Source: Acidobacteriota bacterium (GTDB lineage Bacteria; Acidobacteriota; Terriglobia; Bryobacterales; Bryobacteraceae). From it: a stretch of DNA of 64,000 nucleotides. The position numbers and the translations under genes were made by a program. Below are positions 1 to 9,100 of the stretch, one piece after another. The stretch spans positions 1 through 64,000 of the forward strand of contig JACTMJ010000016.1 in assembly GCA_014584705.1 (NCBI GenBank), read 5' to 3'. The notes under the pieces were generated by a model. It ran no database searches. It saw nothing but the letters and a program-made list of their open reading frames with translations, and was not told the origin of the DNA. Numbering within the stretch: the stretch's first letter is position 1; the number at the start of each line of letters is the position of its first letter.

Positions 1-195
1 CACGAAGCCGCCCTCGACCGCCTCGAATCCAAACTCTTCCGCCACCAGCAACGCCGCGAATCCGCCCCGCGCCCAGCGAGACAGAATCCGCTTCAAATCC
101 CCATCACCCCCCGCCCCATTCAGGCCCAGGCCGCCAAAAGCCAAAACGCCACCGCCGCATCCACTGCAAGCTCCTTCCCCGGAGGTATCCACTGA
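1..195 (+). CDS. C-terminal end of a gene cut by the window start, unknown function
   Basis: Frame 1 is open from the first base to a TGA at 193-195, giving 64 residues. The first twenty or so are charged and helix-like (HEAALDRLESKLFRHQQRR); the rest is a low-complexity Pro/Gln/Ala/Ser tail. Codon use is GC3-rich like the neighbouring genes. I do not recognise the family. The helical start and disordered end would suit the tail of a longer protein that begins to the left of the window, but an accidental open frame in GC-rich DNA cannot be excluded at this length. Confidence 0.35.
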   Translation, partial: HEAALDRLESKLFRHQQRRESAPRPARQNPLQIPITPRPIQAQAAKSQNATAASTASSFPGGIH

Positions 196-240
196 AGAGT
201 CCCCTCCCCCGCCGCCAGCCCACGGCCAGCGCGCCCCCCA

Positions 241-321
241 CCAACAACTCCGCCTCGCGCAAGCGAGTCCATGGAGCATCCGCCCCGTTTGGCGGTGCGA
301 CTCCCCGGCGTCCACGCCCGC
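241..321. repeat. 81-bp intergenic repeat, copy 1
   Basis: Matches 464-544 at 75 of 81 positions by direct comparison, without gaps. Each copy contains two potential hairpins: CTCGC-GCAA-GCGAG, a 5-bp stem closed by a GNRA-type tetraloop, and CCGCC...GGCGG with a 6-nt loop. It looks like a small REP-like or structured-RNA element rather than coding sequence. I did not notice a third copy in the window. Confidence 0.7.
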
Positions 322-463
322 TACCCGCCCACTCCCGCCAGAGTGGGCCGTTCGCGTCCCGCACAACGGGGGAGAATCCAAGCACTCAGTCCGTCCAAAC
401 CAATGCACAACCTGGCCCCCGCCAGACGACGCAACACACAGCCCCAGAAGCCACACCCATCCG

Positions 464-544
464 CCAACAACTCCGCCTCGCGCAAGCGAGTCCGCGGAGC
501 ACCCGCCCCATTTGGCGGTGCGACTTCCCGGCGGCCACGCCCGC
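464..544. repeat. 81-bp intergenic repeat, copy 2
   Basis: Second copy of the element at 241-321, in direct orientation, 142 bp downstream. The six differences fall mostly outside the CTCGC/GCGAG hairpin, which is identical in both copies, and the CCGCC/GGCGG pair is also kept. This suggests the hairpins matter. Confidence 0.7.
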
Positions 545-1326
545 CGCACATCGAATGGCACCCGTTAGCCCAACCGCTTCATCCAAGCCCAACCCCCGCC
601 CCACAAGACGGCCCAGGCCCTCGCGCGGTATCGTTCGAACGCGGAGACCAACCCCCTTCCACTCGGACGGTCCGCCAGGAATTGCGGAGAACCACAATAC
701 CCTGGAGGGTCGATCACGACACCTCAAAGTATTCTCTTGTTCGCTAACTCCCGCCGCCCGAAGCGCTTCGCCGCCAGAGTCTCGCCGTGCCACGGCAAGA
801 CAGTTCGATCCGGGCAACGCAAAACCGATAATCAAACGTGCGGGAGAACTGCGTTCACTGGTGGGCCAGGCATCCCACCGCGAGAGCGGGACTCTCCCCC
901 TGTTCTTTGACATCTGAAACATTCACCTCGCACGCAGGGTAACGCTGCCCCAAGAAGCTCCAATTTGTCGGGGTCCATCCGGACAATCCGGACAACGCGC
1001 GGCCGTCATCCTGTATCGTAAGTCTTGCACGATCATTGGCTTACGATGGTTCTTGACGCCCCTCGGAAGGCGCATAATTCTTCACGCGCCCGGGCTCGCC
1101 GGTACCCTTTGCTTCGCCAATCATGCAAAACGGATTCCCTTGGCGATCCCTGAAAAGTGGCCGCCTCCTGGGGATTTGTGGGCGGGAGATGCAACCGGCT
1201 CGGGCGGGCTCTCGCGCAGGCTCTTTGGAGGCCGAACGAGCCAGCCGTGCGCGCGCGGGCCGAGCGCCTTACGTCGGCGGCATCTCGCCCCGAAGCGCGT
1301 CCGGTTTGTCGGGATCCCTCGGTTCA

Positions 1327-1398
1327 CTTTCCCGTCCGCTTTCCCGTGCGCTTTCCCGTGCGCTTTCCCGTGCGCTTTCCCGTGCGCTTTCCGCCGCG
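1327..1398. repeat. 12-bp tandem repeat, about six units
   Basis: Units of CTTTCCCGTGCG: the first has one change, units two to five are identical, and the sixth is degenerate. The array ends about 80 bp before the yceD start and about 25 bp before its candidate -10 box. An open frame runs through it and into yceD, but the encoded FPVR repeats are not part of the YceD family, so it is probably untranslated. Confidence 0.8.
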
Positions 1399-1474
1399 GA
1401 AGCGAAACAGCGGAAAGTCCCGTATACTAAGGAATTGGCACTGGAATTGGCTGGGCCTTCCGCGCCGCGCTGCG

Positions 1475-2041
1475 ATGTTCGTTTCGGTTACCGATCTACA
1501 GCTCCGCAATCTTGATTTCGATCTGAAGATCGCGCCGGGAAAGCTGGATCTGCTGGACGATTCGCTCCGCCAAGAGAGCGATCTGGCGGCCAAGGGAACG
1601 GCGTCCTTTAACGCCGCCACGCGGGAGATCCTCGTGGAAGGAACGCTCTCGGTGGCGGTCTCGTTCGCGTGCGACCGATGCCTCGAACGGGTGCGGAAAC
1701 AGATCCGGAAGCCGTTCCGCCTGGAGTATCTGCCGGAGGATCTCGGCCCGGTGGAAGACGAGCGGGAGATTGGCGAGGCGGACGCGGACATCGGTTTCTA
1801 CGCGGGCGACGGACTGGAACTGGACGACGTGCTGCGGGAACTGGTGATTCTGGAAATGCCCATGCGGCGGGTCTGCGAACCCGATTGCGCGGAAGTCGCG
1901 GAGAAACGCCTGGGCGTGCCTCCTGCTTCCGGAGATTCGGCGCGGCGGGATTCGCGCTGGGACGCGCTGGGCGGGTTCCGGACGGAAGAATCCCAGGCCG
2001 AAGGGAAGCCCGGCAAGACCGCCGGCGAGAAGATCGGCTGA
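1475..2041 (+). CDS. yceD: YceD/DUF177 family protein
   Basis: A 188-residue protein of the DUF177 (YceD) family, implicated in 23S rRNA accumulation and found next to rpmF in most bacteria. Visible signatures are a CDRCL pair (Cys66, Cys69), the acidic LDDVLRELVILEMP helix-strand segment, a second pair Cys134/Cys138, and the RDSRWDAL block near 158-165. The C-terminal 20 residues are a charged tail. I start at the ATG at 1475 because the family begins here; the frame is open further upstream but runs through the tandem repeat. No clear Shine-Dalgarno is visible. A TATACT at 1423-1428 may be the -10 box. The order yceD-rpmF-plsX supports the assignment. Confidence 0.85.
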   Translation: MFVSVTDLQLRNLDFDLKIAPGKLDLLDDSLRQESDLAAKGTASFNAATREILVEGTLSVAVSFACDRCLERVRKQIRKPFRLEYLPEDLGPVEDEREIGEADADIGFYAGDGLELDDVLRELVILEMPMRRVCEPDCAEVAEKRLGVPPASGDSARRDSRWDALGGFRTEESQAEGKPGKTAGEKIG

Positions 2042-2060
2042 ACGCGCCCCGATCGCGTAC

Positions 2061-2066
2061 TATAAT
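2061..2066 (+). promoter_or_regulatory. Candidate -10 box for rpmF-plsX
   Basis: A perfect TATAAT 20 bp after the yceD stop codon. The -35 region at normal spacing (around 2038-2043) is a poor match, so this is a candidate only. It would give rpmF a leader of about 125 nt containing the hairpin at 2138-2161. Confidence 0.4.
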
Positions 2067-2137
2067 AGGCGCGGTTGGGACGGGGAAGCCCAGGGGCCAC
2101 GATGCCCATTCGAGATTGATTTAACGGAAAGATGCCG

Positions 2138-2161
2138 CTCCAGGGGGGAAGGCTCCTGGAG
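2138..2161 (+). promoter_or_regulatory. Leader hairpin upstream of rpmF
   Basis: CTCCAGG at 2138-2144 pairs perfectly with CCTGGAG at 2155-2161 around a 10-nt purine-rich loop. It lies about 40 nt before the rpmF start and is followed by a shorter CCGGG/CCCGG pair. The position fits an autoregulatory leader, but no known L32 leader motif was recognised. Confidence 0.3.
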
Positions 2162-2199
2162 AACTCCGGGAGGCCCCCGGCGCGGCGACAGGAGAACCG

Positions 2200-2382
2200 A
2201 TGCCTAATCCAAAACGACGCCATTCGAAAAAGCGTAGCTCCACGCGCCGGGCGCATGATTTCTTGACGGCCAAAGGCCTTACCGAATGCCCCAACTGCGG
2301 CGGACGGAAGCTGCCCCACCGGGCATGTCCCCACTGCGGCTTCTATAAGGGCCGCGAAGTGCTCGAAGTGGCCGAGGTCTAG
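2200..2382 (+). CDS. rpmF: 50S ribosomal protein L32
   Basis: A 60-residue L32 protein with the conserved basic N-terminus (MPNPKRRHSKKR) and a zinc ribbon formed by CPNC and CPHC, i.e. the Zn-binding (C+) version, followed by the usual YKGREV end. It belongs to the large ribosomal subunit. A good ribosome-binding site (CAGGAGAA) lies 6-7 nt before the ATG. It sits between yceD and plsX as in many bacteria, linking ribosome assembly with phospholipid synthesis. Confidence 0.97.
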   Translation: MPNPKRRHSKKRSSTRRAHDFLTAKGLTECPNCGGRKLPHRACPHCGFYKGREVLEVAEV

Positions 2383-2469
2383 AGATACCTGGTGCGAGAG
2401 GGGGCCACCACCCCTCCTCATCTTCCCCACCAGTCCGCCGCACTGATTCGATAGCTCGCCGGGGAATGA

Positions 2470-3513
2470 ATGAAAAAGCGAATCGCCGTTGACGCCATGG
2501 GCGGAGACCACGCCCCGCAATCCGAAGTGGAGGGGGCCATCCTCGCCGCGGCGGAACTGGGGCACGAAGTGATCCTCGTCGGCCAGGAAGCCGTGCTACG
2601 CGAACACCTCAAGCGGCATCGCGAGGCCGCGGAACTGCCCATTCGCGTGGTGAACGCAACCGAGTTCATCACGATGCACGATAGCGCCGCGAAGGCGGTG
2701 CGCACGAAGAAGGATAGCTCTATCCGCGTGGCGTGCCGAATGGTTCGGGATGGCGAAGCCGACGGCGTTGTCTCGGCCGGGAACACCGGCGCCGTGATGG
2801 CGACCGCGAAGATGGTGCTGCGGCCGATCCCTGGCGTGGAGCGCCCGGCGCTGGCCTCCGTGTTCCCCACGGCCAAAGGCCCGGATCACCCGGCGGTGAT
2901 GGCCGATGTCGGCGCGAACGTCGATTGCACCGCCACCATGCTGGCGCAGTTCGCGCTGATGGGCGAAATCTACGTGCGCGCGATCTTCGGTTATGCGTCC
3001 CCGCGCGTGGGCATCCTCTCGATCGGAGAGGAAGAGCACAAGGGAAACGAACTCACCAAGGCCACGACGCCGCTGCTCAAGGATCTCCCGATCAACTTCA
3101 TCGGCAACGTCGAAGGACGCGACCTGTACAGCGGCAATGTCGAAGTGATCGTCTGCGACGGTTTTATCGGCAATGTGGCTCTCAAGGTGAGCGAGGGCCT
3201 GGTGGAAACCATCCGCCAAATCCTCAAGGATTCGATGGAGGCCACGGTCACCCGGAAGCTGGGCTATGTGCTTTCGAAACCGGCCTTCGACGACTTCAAG
3301 AAGCGCCTGGACTACTCCGAGTACGGCGGCGCTCCGCTGCTCGGGGTGCAAGGCTGCACCATCGTCTGCCACGGCCGTTCCTCGCCGAAAGCGATTCGGA
3401 ACGCCATTCGCGTGGCGGCGGAGTTTGCCGAAGCCAAAGTGAACCGCCAGATCGAGCACGAGATGAGCCGCCTGCGCGAACTGACCGGGATGCCCGACGC
3501 GGAGTTCGTCTAG
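2470..3513 (+). CDS. plsX: Phosphate acyltransferase PlsX
   Basis: 347 residues, the normal length for PlsX, which converts acyl-ACP plus phosphate to acyl-phosphate for the PlsY pathway of phosphatidic acid synthesis at the membrane. Family blocks are clear: [10 protein letters not shown] at the N-terminus, [38 protein letters not shown] and the C-terminal [11 protein letters not shown]. It begins 88 bp after rpmF in the conserved yceD-rpmF-plsX order; fabH, often next, is absent here because a gene of the opposite strand follows after 20 bp. Confidence 0.97.
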   Translation: MKKRIAVDAMGGDHAPQSEVEGAILAAAELGHEVILVGQEAVLREHLKRHREAAELPIRVVNATEFITMHDSAAKAVRTKKDSSIRVACRMVRDGEADGVVSAGNTGAVMATAKMVLRPIPGVERPALASVFPTAKGPDHPAVMADVGANVDCTATMLAQFALMGEIYVRAIFGYASPRVGILSIGEEEHKGNELTKATTPLLKDLPINFIGNVEGRDLYSGNVEVIVCDGFIGNVALKVSEGLVETIRQILKDSMEATVTRKLGYVLSKPAFDDFKKRLDYSEYGGAPLLGVQGCTIVCHGRSSPKAIRNAIRVAAEFAEAKVNRQIEHEMSRLRELTGMPDAEFV

Positions 3514-3533
3514 GCACGGCGCCCGGGGGCTCT

Positions 3534-4856
3534 CTAGGGAGCCTGGCGTTCCGCCCGCTTCCAGTGTTCGCGATAATCCTCGAGCGCAATTACGATTGGT
3601 TCCACCGCGGCGTCGCCATTCCATAGCGCCGTCTCCGCGAGGATGGGGCTCACGTCAGGCGGCTGCCGCTTCCCGCGCGTGAGATATCGCTCCCAGGTGT
3701 CCAGCCAGCGTTGTACGGATTGAAACATCCCGCTCGCGTCGATTTCGTCCGAGCCCCGCGCATCGCGCAGATTCCTCATTTCGCGCAGATCCGCGGCGAG
3801 GCGGGCGGCGTAGTTGCGCAGGGGCGTCTCCGCCGAGTCCGGAATTGTATCAAGCGTCAAGAGCGCCATCAAGGCGCGCTGCGAGATGTCCCGGTTCGGG
3901 TGATTCAGGAAGGCGGGGAGTTCGTCCGCGCGGCTCGTGAAGACATCGTGGAGGCGCTGCGTGCGCTCCTGGACTCCCAAGTAATCGCGTTCATCCGGGA
4001 GTTCCTGAAAGCGAAGCCAGGATTCGAGTGGCGCATCCGCCGGCAACGCGAGGATCTCACCGCGGATTGATTCAATCCTTTTCTTCCGTTTCTCTTCTTT
4101 TTGAGCTTGCCAGAGGGGGTAGCGCATCACGCGGAAGCGGTAGCGGAAGCCTTCGTTGAGGCCGGGGTTATCGCCTTCGGGCAACCATGCGCTCCATTGC
4201 TCAAACTCCTCGCCAGGGTGCGAAGGCAGGGGCAGCGGGAAGTGCAGAGAGAGCTTATCGCCGAAGGCGGCGGAGAGCCCGCGCTTCCCGGTGCTGGTGT
4301 AAAGGAAGATCGCCGCGGGGACGATCGTGCGCCCGTCCCGTTCCGTCAAACCGGCCCAGTCGATCTGGCCGTAGGAGCTTCCTCGCACCGAATCGCCATA
4401 GGTGATGGATTCGAGGCGGATCCAGGTTTCGCCGCGCCTCATCTTCACCGAAGGTTTCCATCCGGGAGGGGACTGGAGTTCCACGAGGAGTTCCAGGCTG
4501 TCTCCGCGCAGAGTGGGCGGGACGTCTCCGAAGAACCATGCCAATCCGAGGGAAAGAGCGGCAACCAGGAAAGTGATGCCCAAAGATGCCCCAAATCCCC
4601 TGGCGAAGTTGCCTTGTTGCAGCATCACCACCAGGGATGTGACGGCCCCGATCGCAAAACCGGCGAACGCGCCGCCGAGCGCAAGAAAAACCACGTAGTA
4701 TCCGGCACCGCCCTCAAAACTCGAGATGCGATACCATTCCACGCAAAGAGAGGCGATCCACCCGGCCAGCAGGCACCCCAGTACCGCGCACACGCATCCG
4801 CTAAGCCCAGCCAAGAGCCATTTCATTCCCGCTGTTCCCTTCTTTTCGGTGGACAT
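3534..4856 (-). CDS. Hypothetical membrane protein
   Basis: A 440-residue protein with three predicted membrane helices in the first 115 residues (around 12-36, 50-80 and 88-110), then a hydrophilic domain of about 320 residues that is first beta-rich and later helical and charged (KKEEKRKKRIESIRG region). No family is recognised. The downstream domain contains a segment (FLNHPNRDISQRALMALLTL) that could be a HEAT-like helical repeat. The ATG at 4856 has no clear ribosome-binding site; an in-frame ATG at 4826 has AAGGGA 9 nt upstream and starts right at the first membrane helix, so it may be the true start. It converges on plsX with only 20 bp between the stop codons. Confidence 0.65.
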   Translation of the reverse strand: MSTEKKGTAGMKWLLAGLSGCVCAVLGCLLAGWIASLCVEWYRISSFEGGAGYYVVFLALGGAFAGFAIGAVTSLVVMLQQGNFARGFGASLGITFLVAALSLGLAWFFGDVPPTLRGDSLELLVELQSPPGWKPSVKMRRGETWIRLESITYGDSVRGSSYGQIDWAGLTERDGRTIVPAAIFLYTSTGKRGLSAAFGDKLSLHFPLPLPSHPGEEFEQWSAWLPEGDNPGLNEGFRYRFRVMRYPLWQAQKEEKRKKRIESIRGEILALPADAPLESWLRFQELPDERDYLGVQERTQRLHDVFTSRADELPAFLNHPNRDISQRALMALLTLDTIPDSAETPLRNYAARLAADLREMRNLRDARGSDEIDASGMFQSVQRWLDTWERYLTRGKRQPPDVSPILAETALWNGDAAVEPIVIALEDYREHWKRAERQAP

Positions 4857-5032
4857 GAAGAATAGCGCAAACGTCGGAGAAATTGGTACGCGGACGAGGG
4901 GCGAGTCCTCGCTCGGGCCATCGTCTCGGTCCGGGGCTATCTGTGGCCAGGTGCCCGCGCCCGCGCCGCGATTCCTTGCTTAGCCACCCTCACGCTGGTT
5001 CGCCCCTCGGCGTGCGGATGAGTGGCGGCGCG

Positions 5033-5911
5033 TCAGGGGGCCGTTACGGCATCCTGGGTGAGCTCTCGATATAAGGCCGGGCGTCGGTACTTCAGCATCG
5101 AGTGCTTCCGCTTCGGATCCACCCGCATCCGCCCCATGACAATCTGATCGCCGTCTCCCTGGCTGCGTGCGAGAATCGTGCCGCTGGCGTCGATGAGTAA
5201 TGCCCGCTTCGGATGAACGAACGCCACATTCACGCCGTTCTCGTACGCGCGCACGCGCATCATCTGATCATTCATCTCGCCGTATCCGCCCCATGCCGGC
5301 ACGAAAAGGGTGTCCGCCCCTTTCACGGCAAGAATCCGCGCGGCCTCCGGCACCTGGCGATCAAAACAGATCAATGTGCCCCACGTCCCGAACGGAGTTC
5401 TGGCGACCGGGAAGGCGTCCCCCTTCGTATTGAACGGCTCATCGTTCATCGTGTGGCTCTTCGCGTAATGCAGAGCCACGGAACCATCGGGTGCAAACAT
5501 CACGGCCGTATTGAACACCTGTCCGGCGCGTTTCTCGGCGAATCCGAGCATCAGGTAGACATCCAGCTCATCCGCCAGCGCGCTCACCCGGCGCAGCATT
5601 TCTCCGTCGAGGGGTTCGGCCGCTTCCCGCGCGTATTTCTCCCGCGTAAGGCCCGGGGTGCGGTGTTCATTGCCGACATATCCTTCGAGATACCCCTCGG
5701 GCGCAACAATCACCTGAGCGCCGCGCGCGGCCGCCTGGCGCGCGTACGATGCCAGTTTCTGGAAGTTCGATTCCTTGTCCCATGCCGAGGGCGTCAAGCT
5801 CAACGCCGCGACAACGAACCCATCGTCCTTGGCCGGAATGGCTTGGGCCGGCGCATGCTCTATCGTGAGCACCGTCAAGATCATCGCAAGGGCAACGCGC
5901 TTGAATAGCAT
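5033..5911 (-). CDS. Exported carbon-nitrogen hydrolase (nitrilase superfamily)
   Basis: A 292-residue nitrilase-fold amidohydrolase. The Glu-Lys-Cys triad is visible: Glu72 in APEGYLEG, Lys151 in YAKSHTM and Cys182 in ICFDRQ. From the ATG at 5911 the protein begins with a typical Sec signal peptide (MLFKRVALAMILTVLT...APAQA), so it probably acts in the periplasm or outside the cell on an amide or nitrile of unknown identity. The frame is open 27 codons further upstream, but that extension would bury the signal peptide. A TATAAT lies so close to this ATG that the mRNA may be leaderless. The closest recognised relatives are aliphatic amidase/N-carbamoyl hydrolase types; substrate cannot be told from sequence. 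Confidence 0.85.
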   Translation of the reverse strand: MLFKRVALAMILTVLTIEHAPAQAIPAKDDGFVVAALSLTPSAWDKESNFQKLASYARQAAARGAQVIVAPEGYLEGYVGNEHRTPGLTREKYAREAAEPLDGEMLRRVSALADELDVYLMLGFAEKRAGQVFNTAVMFAPDGSVALHYAKSHTMNDEPFNTKGDAFPVARTPFGTWGTLICFDRQVPEAARILAVKGADTLFVPAWGGYGEMNDQMMRVRAYENGVNVAFVHPKRALLIDASGTILARSQGDGDQIVMGRMRVDPKRKHSMLKYRRPALYRELTQDAVTAP

Positions 5912-5918
5912 GCACCGG

Positions 5919-5924
5919 ATTATA
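5919..5924 (-). promoter_or_regulatory. Candidate -10 box giving a leaderless nitrilase transcript
   Basis: On the minus strand, TATAAT ends 7 nt before the ATG at 5911. With a normal distance from -10 box to start point, transcription would begin at or next to the ATG. No strong -35 is seen, and no Shine-Dalgarno sequence precedes the ATG. Confidence 0.4.
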
Positions 5925-5988
5925 GCGAAGCCCACCACCAAATCCGCGCCGACGAGCCTGCCGGACCGGGCCGCTCGCTCCTCAACAA

Positions 5989-6017
5989 ACAACGACCGCC
6001 TCGAGGGCGGTCGTTGT
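5989..6017 (-). terminator. Hairpin terminator after the TonB-dependent receptor gene
   Basis: A perfect 12-bp inverted repeat (ACAACGACCGCC / GGCGGTCGTTGT) with a 5-nt loop, about 90 nt after the receptor stop codon. In the minus-strand direction it is followed by a T-rich TTGTTTGTT, so it reads as an intrinsic terminator for the receptor, separating it from the nitrilase gene. Confidence 0.7.
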
Positions 6018-6107
6018 CCAGGCTCTCATTGCCGATGTGGCAACCAGGGATGGTGCGCACCTCCCGGTTCCGCGATGAACTCCAGGCCCGGGGTGAAAGC
6101 CCGGGAG

Positions 6108-9100
6108 CTAGAAGCTGTACTTCAGCGCGAACTGCACCACGCGCGCGCCTCCCGCACCCAGGATGCGTCCGAAGTTCTTGTTGTTCAGCGCGGAGTTTGG
6201 ATTGCTGAAGTTCGGATGATTAAAGGCGCTGAAGAATTCCGAACGGAACTGGAGGCGGTGGTTCTCGCGCAGTTCGAAATTCTTGAACGCGGAAATGTTC
6301 CAGGTGGCCGAACCGGGTCCGTAGATGATGCTCCGGCCCGCGGTGCCGGGCGTACCCGCGGCAGGCTTGGCGAAGGCGTCCGTATTGAAATACCGCATCA
6401 GCCATTCGTCGCGGGCGCGGCCGCTGCTCAGCTTGGGGTCGCCCACCAGATCGGCGCGGTCGTTCGCATTCCCGTCCAGATTCGTGTCGGTGCCCGCGGA
6501 GACGGTAAACGGGTTTCCACTGTCGAAGCGGGTGATGCCGCTAAGCTGCCAGCCGTTGATCACCTGCTTTCCGAACCAGCCGTAGCGTGAGGTGCCGGGC
6601 AAATCCCAGAGATAGCTCACGACAAAGACATGCGGCGAGTTGAACCCCGACGCGCCGCGATCCAATAGCCGGTTGTTGGAATCGACAAGCGCCACCGCCG
6701 TCGCACTGAAAATGTCGTCGGAAATTTCGTCGATGGACTTGGAGAACGTGTACGCGCCATTGATCGAAAAGCCCTTCGCCAGCCGCTGCCGGAATGTCAG
6801 TTGCAGCGAATCGTAGTGCGCATTCGATCCCGTGTTTGTGTGCGCAATCTGCGCGAAGGTACCCGGCAGGTAGGGCCGCCGCGCGTTCACGTTGGCCGCC
6901 GTGGACTTGCCGTCTATATAAATGGGGGCATTCGCATCGCGCTGGAAGAAGAGCTTGCGCGATGTATTTCCCACATAGGCAACCTGCGCCGTGAGGGTGG
7001 AGGTCAACTGATGCTCAATGGCCAGGCTGTAATGCTGGACATACGGAGTGGCCGCGTTCTGATCGTAGTAATTTGTTGTGAGCGGCAGGGAGAATCGGGG
7101 ATTCTCCCGATCAAGCGTATAGGGAAACGGGCTCCCGCCCGCGACGCTCGACCATGGATCCTTCAGGTTGGGCGTGCCAAAGACGGTGACGTCCACGAGA
7201 AACGGCTGGCCCTGCAAGTTCGAAGTGACATTGGCGAAGGACACCGCATAGAAGACGCCATATCCGGCGCGAATCGCGGTGCGGCCGCTGCCGGTGGGAT
7301 CGTAGGCGATCCCCACGCGCGGCGCGAAGTTGTTGAAGTCGCTCTTCGCCATTCCGCGCGGTATGCCCTTGTCGCCGTAAAACAACTGGCCCAAAGGCGC
7401 CTTCGGGATAGTGGTGGATTGCACATTGAAGCGGAAGGTAGCGAGTTCATCCGTGGTGCTCACCAAGGGCATGTTGATTTCGTACCGCATGCCTAGATTC
7501 AGAGTCACGCGGGGGGATACCCGCCAGTCGTCCTGAACGAACGCATGCAGGGAATTGGACCGGAAGACACGGGCAAGCCCGTTGTTCTGCCGGAAGCTGG
7601 CCGCTTCGCCGAGCATGAAGTCCGCCAGCGTGTTCTTGGTGAAATTGCCGGTGAAGCGCACTTGTCCGGCACCCAGCCAATTGCCTATCTCGTCGAACTT
7701 GCCATACATATACCACCCGCCGGCTTTGACGGTGTGAGAGCCGAGCGTCGCCGTGAACGTGTTGGACGCGCTGTAGGTCTGCTGCATCTGCCCGTTCGCG
7801 CCGAAGGTTCCCATCTGCCAGCGCCCGTTCACGAAGATCTGCGGTGGCCGGGGCGGACCGGCACCCAGGGTGACGTTGCTTCCGTAGTCGCTCCAGCTAT
7901 GGGAAAACTCATCCACGATCGGCGTATCCCGGTTGTTCCAGGAAAATTGCGCCTGGTTCAGCATCGTTGGGCTGACGATCCAATCGTGGCTGACGACGAC
8001 GTTACGCTGGCGGTATTTGGTTGAGTTATTCGCGTAATTCGGAATTTGCGTGCTCGACGGGAACGGCTCATAGCTGCTTCCGTTGATCCAGAAGACGCTC
8101 CCGTAGACCTTGTGATTCGAATTCAGCATGTGGTCAATTTTCACCAGATACTGGTTCTCGTTGTCCTTGCTCGAACCGGATGCTTCCAGGCGGTTGTCGG
8201 CTGTGTTGGGCAGCGGGACATATCGCTCCATAATGGTGGCCGCAACCGTATCGATCCGGGCCGTGGGAATCCTGGCTCCGGCGAACGGCTTGTTGGTAAG
8301 AGGGTCCACCGGTCTCTGGCTGGCGGCGGCGGCGGAAAAATCTCCCGTCCGCTCGGCGGCGGTGGGCGGCGTGGCGCTGTTGACAAACGATTTGCTGCGA
8401 ATCTTCAACCCCTGGAAGGACCCGAAGAAAAACGTCTTGTTCCGAATTACCGGGCCACCCGCCGAAAATCCATACTGGTTCTGCCGCAGTTGCGGCACGC
8501 TCGGCTGGAAGAAGGGCCGCGCGTTGAGCTTGTCGTTACGGAGGAACTCGAAGGCGCTGCCGTGAAAGGCATTCGTGCCGGATTTCAGCACGACGTTAAA
8601 CACCGCGCCGGGAGAGCGCCCGAACTCCGCGTTGAAATTGCTGGTGATCAGACGGAATTCCTGCACGGCGTCCGGATTCGGCGAGCTATTCCCGCTATTC
8701 CGGAACAGGTCGTTGTTGAACGCGCCGTCCAGCATGAACGTGCTCTGGCGGGTGCGGCTGCCGTTCACGTTCAGATACGCCCCGGCGTTGCTGGAAACGG
8801 TATTGAAGTTGGTGTTGGAAACGCCCGGCAGGGTGATTGCCAGATCGTACACGTTGCGCCCGTTCAAAGGGAGATCGTTCACACGGTTGGTATCCACCAC
8901 GGCGCCAATCTGGGTCTGATAGGAATCCACGTGGGCCGCTTCCGTAGTCACTTCAACCGACTCCGTCACGGCGCCCACCACCAGGCGCGCGTCCAGGCGC
9001 AGGTTCTGGTTCACTTCGAGCCCGACCCCGGTTGCGACGAAGGTCTTGAACCCGTCCAGGCGCACTTCCACCTTGTACTGGCCAACGGGAAGCGCGGTGA

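Larger units (their letters stand above)
196..1474. other. Long intergenic region without a convincing gene
   Basis: About 1.3 kb between the truncated tail and yceD. Open frames exist on both strands, but their translations are Pro/Arg/Ser-rich with no recognisable domain, typical of chance frames in GC-rich DNA. What it does hold is an 81-bp element present twice, a block of 12-bp tandem repeats close to its right end, and a TATACT hexamer at 1423-1428 that could be the -10 box of the yceD promoter. I see no tRNA or rRNA. Confidence 0.5.

Noticed and set aside
271-747. 158-codon open frame in the left intergenic region
   Set aside because: It runs through both copies of the 81-bp repeat, starts without a ribosome site and is Pro/Arg-rich, so a chance frame is likelier.
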